Positions 43,007 to 54,900 of a DNA stretch of 64,000 nucleotides are shown here, in pieces. This DNA comes from Lingula anatina (lineage: Eukaryota > Brachiopoda > Lingulata > Lingulida > Lingulidae): NCBI RefSeq assembly GCF_001039355.2, contig NW_019776066.1:1-64000 (forward strand), written 5' to 3'. A program made the translations under genes and the position numbers. How positions within the stretch are numbered: the stretch's first letter is position 1; each line of letters opens with the position of its first letter. The notes beneath the pieces are model-generated. The model was not told where the DNA came from. It made no database searches and was given only the letters and a program-made list of their open reading frames with translations.

Positions 43007-45240
43007 TCATTTTAGCTTTTTCTTTTCTTTGTCCCATTCCCTTTTAAGTTCCTTGGCAAATGTAGTCTTAAAGGAGTCAAGTTTAGATCCTGTCTTGGAG
43101 GTGGTTTTTGCCAGTTCATCTACCTTGTCCTGAGCTAGAGAAAAAAAAAATCCATTTTTAACATATAATCCTCTTTTCAATGCATAAATCTTATTTTTGC
43201 AGTATGTGGTTTTTAAGGCATAAAATTGCATGTTTGACCTTTGAATACTTATTGTGCGCCTTTCAGATATTGTCTTATACATTTAAACTTGAATGACATG
43301 TAAAACACACTACAAAAAAACACTTTTTAAAATCTAAAGCATAATGGTGTAGAAGATTTAAATGAGAAGTACAGGTTAAAGCAAATGTGATGTCAAACTG
43401 GATACCCAACACTCAACTGCTTCCTACAGTGTACTACTATTACTTTCAAGACTAAACTGCATATGAAATTAATTATAAACTGTATGTTTGAAAATGTAGT
43501 TTTTTTTTCATTTTGTTGTTTTTTTTTCTTAAAATTCACGAAAAAGAAATTACGAATCATTTACAGTACTTCACAGCATTATAATTCATGTGCGACGGAC
43601 AGTGTAAAAGACAAGCTGAAGGCTTCATAATGAACACCAATAACCAGAACAGTTTATGATAATTTTTCTGTTTTATCATGCTTATATTTTGGGTTTTATA
43701 CTGCTTAAATATTCAGGCACTGATACAGAAGAGAACTGGGGTAGGTCTACTAAGATATGTTACAAGTTTTTAATATATTGTTAGCGATATACAGTAGTAA
43801 AACATGATTTACTTACTAAGTTGTTTCCCTCTATGCATGAAATATGCTGTGATTTGTGCTGCCCGCCTGATAATGTATGAATCTGCCAACTTGAAATACA
43901 ACACAAAGATAAATTGCAATGAAGTGATTTCGAGTATCTTAAAATGTGCTTGTAACGGTTTGATTGTTGTGACGCATCTCTAATGTAATATTAAATTAAT
44001 TTAACTGACAAGTTAGTTTCAGTATAAGACAAACCCAAACTGATTTCTGACCAATATTTGATTTAATTTGTTAAGACAACCAACTTATCTTAAAAAAAAT
44101 CAATATCGTTCGGGTTTAGCCATATCTCACCTTCTGTTCCAGATGTGGGTTATTCAGTAGCTGCCTTTATATTAAAAGAAAATTGATATATAAAACTAAC
44201 CGGGCATAGATAGCGAAACACAGCACAAAAATTTTAACAATATTTTAGTGGAAATGCATTTTCATCTTACGCAATGTGTAATGATAACTACATGTTCCTA
44301 AGGCCAAGACACTTTTTAAATCTCGGCAACAACATGGCATTTTCCTTAGTTTCTTAACGGTTTCATTAAAACACTGGCGGGTATTATATACAGACGATTA
44401 AACAGCCAATGTTCTTAAGATTTTAAGCAAATGTTATTTGTCAACTTGCCTCAAAATTTGTCTCCAAGGCATATTTTATCAGAAGGCATTTGAGCCACTT
44501 CCGACCTTCACATTGCTCTCGCAGCATCGGTGTGGAGTAATTTTCATTTGTATAGATTTCCCGGATGTTGTATATTATTTGCACGGTCGATAAGAATATA
44601 TAGGCCAAAATCATTATTTGTTGGAAGAGCAAAAAAATTGATTATCTTGGCCGGTGAATAATAGAAACACACTGCTGAACAGGTGGGTAACTATCTGTAG
44701 TTAAAGGTAAAGTTTACCGTTACTTAAAGACAGAAAAGTCAGACAGATGAGCCAGAGGGAAAGGACCTCTTTACTAGGTATATCAGAAAAATTTTCAAAC
44801 TGATCAGAAAATTAAAATACTTATATCATCTGAAAGGTAATGCAAAAACCGGATGAAATCATTTGGAATTTTTTAAATATTCCTACAAGCAACAAAGATA
44901 TTGAAGTTTTTTAACTGCAAAAATCCACCAAAAGTGTCCACACTTCTCAGCTCAAAACCTGTGCCCACTGACCAGCAGTGATCACTCAGGCGCAGCAGAG
45001 CACCCTGTGTGTCTTTGTGTGCTCAGCCTATTGTCCGGCTCACATAGCCTGTGACTAATCAGGGCAAAGCTATTTCCCTGTGGTAATTTTCACATCATGT
45101 AATATTGCGGATTAAATTAACTATACTTCGCAACCTTCAAATTTCATGATTTTTCTACATAATATAGCAAATTTCATAAACTTTGCTGGATATAAATTTC
45201 AAAAAGATGATACCAGCACTTACCTGAAATTTTTTAGCAT
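43007..45240 (-). CDS. NCBP2AS2: NCBP2AS2-like small protein
   Basis: Minus-strand exons 45240-45224, 44164-44131, 43889-43817 and 43134-43007; 252 nt, 83 residues. The first exon codes only MLKNF plus two bases. The second exon needs acceptor AAAG/GCAG. The protein aligns end to end with the roughly 99-residue human NCBP2AS2 (KRASIM): an LLNNPHLEQKLADS-type start, the core IIRRAAQITAYF (human has PIRRAAQLTAF), and a basic end FKTTFAKELKREW (human FRDAFTQELRRG). The human protein has been reported in signalling and mitochondrial contexts, but its function is not settled. The lysine-rich C terminus is longer here. In humans the gene is head-to-head with NCBP2. No NCBP2 exon is visible here, and a gap starts 135 bp upstream. 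Confidence 0.7.
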
Positions 45241-45374
45241 TTTGTAGAGGCAAAACTTAAAACAAGCAGAACCGAAACTTGTCAAAGACTGCAACATGGG
45301 AAAATCATGTGACCGGATTTTACTCTTTGATTTACAACTTATTTAGTTAATGGCTTGTATTAGTTTTTTTACGC

Positions 45375-46330
45375 NNNNNNNNNNNNNNNNNNNNNNNNNN
45401 NNNNNNNNNNNNNNNNNNNNNNNNNNNNNNNNNNNNNNNNNNNNNNNNNNNNNNNNNNNNNNNNNNNNNNNNNNNNNNNNNNNNNNNNNNNNNNNNNNNN
45501 NNNNNNNNNNNNNNNNNNNNNNNNNNNNNNNNNNNNNNNNNNNNNNNNNNNNNNNNNNNNNNNNNNNNNNNNNNNNNNNNNNNNNNNNNNNNNNNNNNNN
45601 NNNNNNNNNNNNNNNNNNNNNNNNNNNNNNNNNNNNNNNNNNNNNNNNNNNNNNNNNNNNNNNNNNNNNNNNNNNNNNNNNNNNNNNNNNNNNNNNNNNN
45701 NNNNNNNNNNNNNNNNNNNNNNNNNNNNNNNNNNNNNNNNNNNNNNNNNNNNNNNNNNNNNNNNNNNNNNNNNNNNNNNNNNNNNNNNNNNNNNNNNNNN
45801 NNNNNNNNNNNNNNNNNNNNNNNNNNNNNNNNNNNNNNNNNNNNNNNNNNNNNNNNNNNNNNNNNNNNNNNNNNNNNNNNNNNNNNNNNNNNNNNNNNNN
45901 NNNNNNNNNNNNNNNNNNNNNNNNNNNNNNNNNNNNNNNNNNNNNNNNNNNNNNNNNNNNNNNNNNNNNNNNNNNNNNNNNNNNNNNNNNNNNNNNNNNN
46001 NNNNNNNNNNNNNNNNNNNNNNNNNNNNNNNNNNNNNNNNNNNNNNNNNNNNNNNNNNNNNNNNNNNNNNNNNNNNNNNNNNNNNNNNNNNNNNNNNNNN
46101 NNNNNNNNNNNNNNNNNNNNNNNNNNNNNNNNNNNNNNNNNNNNNNNNNNNNNNNNNNNNNNNNNNNNNNNNNNNNNNNNNNNNNNNNNNNNNNNNNNNN
46201 NNNNNNNNNNNNNNNNNNNNNNNNNNNNNNNNNNNNNNNNNNNNNNNNNNNNNNNNNNNNNNNNNNNNNNNNNNNNNNNNNNNNNNNNNNNNNNNNNNNN
46301 NNNNNNNNNNNNNNNNNNNNNNNNNNNNNN
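45375..46330. other. Assembly gap (956 N)
   Basis: Unknown sequence immediately upstream of the NCBP2AS2-like gene, so that gene's promoter and any divergent neighbour could be hidden here. Confidence 1.
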
Positions 46331-49300
46331 GGAAAAATTCTTCCTTTCTTTCTCTAGCTCCTCGATAAACCTGGTGTTCAGATTTTATCTAGTACCCCCA
46401 GGTCTACGGGAGCTGCGCTTTGTAACTAACGCACAGGTAGATTTTTACCTGAGATAACTGGAGTAAAGCTTAGATAGAGAGTGCGTTCGATACAAGCAAG
46501 ACAAATTGAATGCCATTTAACCCTCTAATTAAGAGGTAAAGGAAGTTCCAGTTAGATGGATGATTAAGATAGGACTTGTCAAGGTAACGGGCATTGTTTA
46601 CCTCAGTTTAATAAAAGTATGCAAGACGGAGTGTCAGCGGTTTAATAAAATAAATTGAATTTCACAAATAACATGGACCTCATATGCAATAATCAACATT
46701 TCCCTTAACTCATTCAAATGCAGTGTTTTATACAACTTGGGATAACCATAATGAAATGCTTGTTAAAGAAATGACTAGACGGGAAATGGTTTTACACAGC
46801 TTCACGAGGATTTAGACCCCTCGGGTAAGAGATTTGAATGAGTATAAACTTTTATCAGAAGCCAGATAGAGAAGTCATCTTACAGGTAGACAATGCAGCT
46901 CAGTTTGACAGCTAAGCACGCTCTGTTCTCCAGTGGCTCGATTGTCGTCATTGGACCACGTGACCACGTAGCTCATTAACTCCCAGGCCGAGCAAATAGG
47001 ACGTTTTTTAAAGCCAAAAATTTACAAAATGAGCTTTTAATTTGTGTATTTGGATTAAGATATCGTTAGTTGGGCATGTTTTCTGAAGAATATGTTCCGT
47101 TCAGGCCATTCTGACGGCATGAAGGAAACCCTTTAAAATCTCTTAAGAGATTTTAACAAAAAACCAAACTTTTTAGAAAAAAACCAGGGACTAACTTTGA
47201 ATGTAAAAATGGATTAATTTACCATTGGTAAGTATGGGAAAATTGTTGTTTACTCCAGGAAAATTCATTTTTTGGCCGAAACGAAGAGTTATTATACCTT
47301 TAAATATATAGATGGTAATAGTGTATGCTCAGGCACAAACCACGTGGGCATTTTAGATGATAGAAAGTATAAGCATAAACATACCTATACTTCATAATGG
47401 TATTACGGTGAGAGCACTCTCATTATGTGAATTTTTGTTGTTGTTGATACAAGTTTGTTACATAAAAAGAGGATGGTGACAGATGTGAAGGTTGTTATAT
47501 TCAGTAAGTAAACTGAAAAGTGTCATGCAGATGTACTTAGAAAGTAGAATAGCTGTAAAGTGTTCTAATCATAAAGTACTTATTTTCAATGTATATGTAT
47601 TAGGAACCCCTGTTATTTTGTGCCGAGAAAAAATATAATATTTTTTGGTGACTTACTTGTTCTTGCACCACTAATTTAGGGAGTTACGTATGTGTCGCTT
47701 GTTAAGATTGGTCGAACTTGGTATCAGGCAGCAAAATGGACAGTTCATTCACTGTAGTTGAGAAAATCAAGTATTTTTAATTGGCAATTTCATCCATTTC
47801 ATCATGCCATTAAAATGTCATTTGAGCAGGTATTTTAGGTCATTTTCATAAGGGATCATTTCGGTCTGTGAATACTGAATGAGTAACAGTATCTTTGCTG
47901 TGAGATAGTGGGATATGGGTCAGTTTTGGAGTATTTCAAAGCTTGGCTCAACCTCTTTTCACAAAGGTACTTTTACATGGTATTTGATAGTCTTGGTAGG
48001 GGTCCACCTGAAATTCAGCAGGGTCTTTTTTTGTGCAAGATGTCTCGCTGGACAGTATAAAAATATGCACAGACAGTGAAAAGCTAGTGAGAGAAATATC
48101 TGTGAATATTAAGTGAATAACTCCCCGCTATGACCTGTATAAAGAGTAAGGCAATGGAATATTACTGGGCTAGCTGGCTTGATGAGAGTAGCAGAGTCAA
48201 TATGTGGTCTGTTTTTGTTCTAACACAAAAAGTGTGAAATGGGTCAATATGTGTGAATCTATCTATTATTTATATTGCTGTATGCATGGACATGTTTAAC
48301 ATGGATACTTGTCAATATGCTTCTATGTGTTTAATTAATGTGGTTAAATATAAAAGCAGTGAAGTAGATGATTGACAAGAATAGACAAGCTTTTCTTTTC
48401 AAGCAGACCTGCTTTCAATTTTTAATATCTTCTGTTTGGTTTATCCTTATATTATTTTTGGTGTTTTTATTTTATTTATTTATTTATTTTTTAATGTACC
48501 AAATCTATACTAATTTGCTGGTTTCATAACCTTGTTATATAAAAATTGTTTTATAATGTTAAGTATGATTAAAAAAGTGTCATTTTTGAGAGATTAAACA
48601 ACCATTTTTCTACCTTTCAGACATGAGTTAGACTTCATCACGTCTAACTCCTTGATGTGACCTGATAGTAAAATTGGGGAACAAGTTGCAGGCCCTGTTT
48701 GTGGTTTAGGTATGAGGACATTTAAAGTGGATTGCCTCTTCCACATTCCTGCTTTACCCATGATCCTTCAAGGACAAAAAAAAAAAAAAAAAAAAAGGTT
48801 GCAGGCTGATTGAAGGGCCAGTTGAAGTTACTGATAGGTAGAAAACCTGTGCAATCTCTTTAGAATGATTTTTTATCCTTGTTAAACAAGATACAACGAA
48901 AAATCTATTCCACTTGAAGGGTTAACAACTGTTTGTTTTGGCCAAAAACGAATTTTACTGGGGGAAACATAGATTTTCCCATACTTACCAATGTTAATAC
49001 ATTATTCCTACATTTAAAGTTAGTCATTGTTTTTTTTTTTTTTTTTTTTCTAATTTTTTTTTCTTTTTGTTATAATATTTTTGTTATAATCTTATGATGG
49101 TTCTTTTGTTGATTATCTATTTTTCTATTATGTTTGTATTTTGAATAGCCATTTCAGCGTGCAAGGTTGGGGAGGATACAGCAACTCTGTACACTATGGG
49201 GCCAATTTAAAGCATTATTTTTATTAAGTCCCTGATTACATTTCATAATGTCATTAATATCATATGTCCCGTCCAAGTATCAAAGTGATTCAGAAAAAAT

Positions 49301-49398
49301 CATGACGCTCACCATTTAACTAGGTAAAGTTATGGTTCACCGAACTCTAGACACAATCATTGTAGTTAAAACATTGTTAATCTTGTGAGTTTTCACAA

Positions 49399-49441
<43 letters not shown>

Positions 49442-51987
49442 TAATTTACAAAAAGAATGAAGTTATGTGTAATGGTGGTTAGTTAAGTCAACTTTAGGTC
49501 CACAACAATGTTTTTGTTTCAAGACACTATAAACCAAGGATTTGTAGTTCTGTAGTAGCTATTAAAGCCATTATCAAGAAACTTTTGCTATTAATTTTTC
49601 TTGTCCTAGTTAGGTTATTGAGGAAGTTTATTTGGACATTGTTTGCTTTTAGTCAGTAGCACAATTTTTGTTATTTAAGTGAATATCTTGACACTCTTGC
49701 TTGTACAAATGAAACTTATTTTTAGGCAGATTTAATTTGTGTACATTACTTTGTCATGAGTGTTATATCTATTATGTTTTATGCTATAATACTATAAAGA
49801 AAGACTTAAATGCAATAAAATGCCTTGTTGAAAGCATATTTTTTAAATTTTTACTTGATAAAAACAAGATTGATCACAGATCAACGACTTTTTAATATCA
49901 AGATCCAAGAACGTATGTTCCACGGACAAACTAGAAATAAACACATTTTGTTTACAGTGTCCAAATCTAGTTTTGCCAAGTTTTTCCAGCCCGTATTCAT
50001 CCCAAACTGAGCCTGAAAGCAGCCGAAATTTCACTTTACAGTTTTCTTCTAATTGCGGCTCATTTTGTTTCAAGAATGCATGCACAGCCAATGGATTTGT
50101 GACTTCATAAAATCTGAAACGCTTTGTTAGGTGTGTGGTTCCTTATCACATGGTTTCATTACATATACTGGTCTAACTTGAAACATTTCGATTGGCCCTA
50201 ACACGTAATTATACACCACTGCAACAATAAGTTTTGCTCACTTTGGCAAATTTGCTTTAAACTGTTTGCGGCAAGCAAAATATTTGCGTTGAACTGGTCA
50301 CGTCATGTGCAGAGGTTCCGTTTAGGTGAGACTAAAAAATAGCCGGGCTATGAAGAGGTCTTAAGTTTGACTGAGCCTTGACTGGTCAAACTCATCCAAG
50401 TGCTCAGAAATACAAATTGCATTTTCAAACTACTGTCCACAGTTCACACTTTAAACACATACCAACTCAGGGATGTGACTTTTTAGCTCTCATAAAGTCA
50501 GAAAGCTGCCTATATTGGAAAAACTCATTACAAATTTAAGCATCAACTTCACCCAAAAAGTTGGAAATCTGCTAACTGACAGAAAAATCTCATCTCTAAC
50601 AAACTGCAGTTCATGTTTTGTGCTAGTTGTTCAAAGGGGTGTCTTTTGTTCAAACTTGTTTGTTAATTTATTAAGACTTTTAAGTAGTATTACTGAAGCA
50701 TAAACATTTCCAATAATATTAAAGATTTATTTCACTTTCATCAGACACAAAAATTCTAATATTCAACATGATAGGGAAGAAATCTACTACATTACAAAAA
50801 CCAGTTACATCTTTTTTCTCATAAAGTTTAACCTAACATCTTATGGTTATCACTTTATACCTTAAAATGTTTTCTACACATTTTCAACAATATTTTCACT
50901 AAATTTCTGTCTTTTCTTCTACACTGTATAAAAAACAATACAAAAGTTCTCTGACGTCTTCTGTAATCACATTACAGGTCAAGATAAAGTTGAAGTATAA
51001 TTAACAAGTAGGTCAACAATTTATCAATCAACAATGGACATTCCTCTGTAAAAAGATATAATTGTCTTAAAAACCGTCTTTGGTATTAACACTGCTCCCA
51101 TGGCATCTACTGATAAAATTGAAGCTTGGAGCCTAAAATTTTTGAAAACTTGTTCAGTTACTGGTCACTGGTTCTATTTTGGGCCGGCAGATTCCAAGTT
51201 AGACTGGCTGTTTGAATGGTTCACCGGATAAAAAATTTTTGGCACAAACTACTTAAAAAAACTGAGTAGCTTGTGCCGTCTTGCGGCCACAAGGGACAAG
51301 TATGTGATCACTGAAACCCAATGTGTGCTCGATCCTTAGGATCGGTCTAGATGATTAAGGGTAATAAGAATTATATATAACATATTTCATTTCTTAGAAT
51401 GAAATAAAAAGGCTCCTTGCCCATCCCCCTGCCCTATTCAAATATTATATAATATCTAGAAATCAGTCTTTGGTAATATAAAGATTATACTTCAATTCAA
51501 CTTTAGATAATAGTATAAGATTCTAGTATAAAGCATTAATAAAGCTGCATGATCTGATCTCAGAAGTATTCCTTTGATTTAGAGTCAAGGAATTGTCTCA
51601 ATAATTAGAGTGCAAAGTACTACCTTCACTGCACTGAAATGGACTTAGGTTTGGTTGCTCTTTGAGGGATATTCTTATAAAGTGGCATCTATATTGTAAA
51701 AATGTATGCTGCTTAAATCTGATAAATACATATATAATCTCTGGTTGTCTTGTCCTGTGTTGGAGATTCTTTTTTGACATCTACTGGCAGACGCATGCAC
51801 TATTTAACTTTTGAAAAAATAATACCTCACTGCTGCTTTCTGAAGTAATTTCTAACAACTGTGCTGCCTTTTACAGTAATTTGTTACATTTGCAACAGTG
51901 CTGTCATTTGCAGTAGATCTAAACAATTACAACAATACTGCCATCTACAGTCGATCCTGACAACTACATGTATAGCTGTGCTGCCAC
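46331..51987. other. Intergenic and 3' flank of ATIC, transposon and homopolymer rich
   Basis: No coding exon recognised on either strand. It contains a terminal-inverted-repeat element (47180-49032), poly(A) at 48778-48797, poly(T) at 49029-49048 and 49402-49440, and a minus-strand AATAAA at 50727-50732 that could end a long ATIC 3' UTR. An overlapping CCACGTGACCACGT motif is at 46957-46970. Confidence 0.5.
47180..49032. mobile_element. Approximately 1.85-kb element with about 100-bp terminal inverted repeats
   Basis: The left arm 47180-47284 (GACTAACTTTGAATG..CCATTGGTAAGTATGGGAAAA..GGCC) is matched in reverse by 48933-49032 (GGCCAAAAACG..TTTTCCCATACTTACCAATG..CATTTAAAGTTAGTC). The interior has no transposase frame, so the element is nonautonomous. 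A shorter related end (GGGGATAACAACTGTTCATTTTTGG) is near 59327. Confidence 0.65.
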
Positions 51988-54900
51988 CTAGTGATGGAAC
52001 AGCCTGACATCTGTGTGGACCAGGGTGATGCTATGATCATTGCAGGCTTCTATTACAATGTTGTCATTCGTGGACCCTGATGGAGATGCTACATACTGCA
52101 CACCACTCTGAAATGCAAATACAAGAAGTTTAAATATCATATAAAACCTTTACAGTTTCATTAGTGTATAAACTGGGCTGATAATCCAAAGACTTATAAG
52201 TGACACTGATGGCCTACATAATTTATACAAAAATATTTTTAGTAAGCTAAGTGGTCATTGGATTGACTTGCTGTAAATGCTCTCAATGTTTTTGTACCTG
52301 GTATGCTCTGTCAATATTGTCACGGAATGGAAAGAATGCATCTGAGCTGAGAGCTACACCTTTTAGTTGCCCCAGCCATTCCTTTCTGTCCTCCTCTGTC
52401 AGACGTTCTGGTGGGTTCTCAAAGTTGCTCTCCCAAGACATTGTGTCCATATCCTGAGGAGAAATGGAAACAAAATGACGGAGAAGTGACAAATATACTT
52501 AAGGCATTAAACATTTCTTTTCAACTTTTGACAAGAACAAACTTATATTAAAGGTTGCGCGGAGCTGGAAAAACATACATCTGTCTGCTTACTTTCTCTG
52601 GTTAAATATCAAGAGCAAGAGGACATCTAAACATGACTAGCTGCCATTTGACCACTTCTTGCTTCTCTTGATGTAAAAAACTATGTATTTATTCAATAAC
52701 AGATCACAAATCGGATCCTCTTGAATTCTTTGCAATTCCTTAAAACATTCAAAACAAATACCAAACATTAAAGTCACTGCAAAATTTGAAATAATTTTGT
52801 TCTCACTATTTCAGAAAGATTAGAATTTATTCTCAAATCCAGGTCACTTACTTGCCCCACAGTTCCATTCACATAGATATCAATGAGGTTGGACATCTCT
52901 GCTCTTTTAACTCCCTTCTTAAACTGCATGCCAAGAATCCGAGGATGATGTCTTAACCACCTAAAAGAAAGATAAAAAATCTTAAGGATCTCAGTTTATT
53001 CTTTCCATTGATTTTGATATAGTTGTAGGTTTTACATACTTTAACATTTGTTCATTTGTGTGTGTGTGTGTGTGTGTGTGCAATCTTCATAGTCTAATGA
53101 CTGAAAATGCTTGAGACCTTATAATTTTAAATTATTGTACACAAATATCAACATACAAGTAACTTGCTTGTGAAATTTTAACAAAGTTTACTTTAGTTTC
53201 TAAGACTTGTGAAAGCCTTTTTATCAATTATAGTTTTGTATTTACAGTAGTTTTCTCGTCCAGAACAGGGCCCCGTATCTCGAAAGCTTCGCTGTGTAGC
53301 GCACGTGCGCAAGCGTCTCGATTCCATAACTCGCCCCATATAATACATTGTAGCCTCTATTTGATATAGCGATTCGCAATACGCGATGCATTCGAGATAC
53401 GGGACCCAGATCTACACACTCTTGTACCCACCAGTTGTTAGTTTTGTCCCCCGCCAGTCTTGTACAGTGTATTCTGGACTGCTGGCCTGCTCCTATCCCT
53501 ACAACCTGGCCATTCTTAGCGTAACAGACAGAGTTGGACTGGGCGTATTTCAAGGCTATCGTGGCAACTATCAGGTCTCGTAGTCCGTCTTCTGGGAGCT
53601 AATAATGATGATAATAATTACTTTTAAGTTAGTCCTAAAGGCCCGAAATAAGTTTTATCAACTGAACATGCAATTGTGAGTAAATGTTTCAGATGGAATG
53701 TTTTTATATAAAATGTAAATTATTGAAACTTTCAGTATGGAAAAAATAACATGATGAACACAATAACTTTCACATGCATGCATGTAAACAAAATCCTGAC
53801 AGCACTTTATTAATCTAATAATTGCAGTGACCTTCTTTTTGTACAAAAAAAAAAAAAGAAAGTAAGAAAGAAAGAAAATTCCATATAACAGAGAATTTTG
53901 TTCAGAAAATTAAACTCTTTTATATAAATGCAATATAGTAAAACAACAACAAAAAAAAAAAGCTATTACTTTGTGTCTAGTTTCACCTTTAAAAGAAAAT
54001 GAAAACTGGTTCTTTACTGATGAAACCAGCTTTAAAGATTATAGTTTTCAAATTGAATGTTTGAACTGTCATTGTGAAACAATGGAACATACCTCTTTTT
54101 TACTGCTAACTATGTTACTAAATAATTTCTGGTCTATAAAAGTGTCATTTCTCTTCTGCTCCAGTTTTAAACCATAAAGTGTTCTCGTCTCCATGTCTGT
54201 GGGTTCATAGGTGGCATCCATCTGCAAGACAAGACCAAACAATTATCCAACTTTTTCTCTTCATTTATTTCTCTTTTTTATTTAGCACCCATCCTTTTTT
54301 GTAACATAAATATCTTATTTCTCAAGTTCTACAAATATTAGAATGTATGAATCCTCTAGCAATATAAAAAAAAAAAAACTAATCTTGACAAAGTTAACAG
54401 AACTGTAAAATTCCCCCCCCCCCTCCCCCCCCAAAAAAAAACATGCTTTTGGATTCTCTAAAAGATATCATTTCATTTATCTTTTTAAAGTATAGTACCA
54501 TACTGTATGCTGGCTGCATTTATCTATGTATTAAGACATTTTTATTACAGGAAGATACAAACCTCAAGAATACAGTATTTTCCACCTTTCTTTTTTCTGA
54601 GTATTTTCAGGGCTTCCTCTTCATATCCAGGGGCTATGATGCCATCAGACACCTGGTGGAGGCAAGTTTACATCACAATGTTGATTTGATATTTATATAA
54701 TTACCAAGAAATACTTGACATATTATCAGAGTAAAAAACTAAAAATTTTACAAAGAGCTGATTGTTCCACAAACTGGGGGTAAAAAGTCATTTTTGTTTC
54801 ACTTCCAAAATTTGAATTTAGTTAACTCAGCATTAAGATTCTTACTTCAGATATACCCAAATGCTATAATTATGCAAGTATAGAAAACTCTCAGCAACCA

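Noticed and set aside
44441-44632. Candidate first exon of the NCBP2AS2-like gene with a GC donor
   Set aside because: The encoded sequence does not resemble the family, while the 45224-45240 plus 44131-44164 exons give a full-length match with consistent phase.
45350-46357. 335-codon frame
   Set aside because: Almost entirely N.
53242-53431. Extension of ATIC exon 12 past the chosen donor
   Set aside because: The frame stays open, but the joined protein would lose the NWWLRHHP continuity restored by the donor at 53431.
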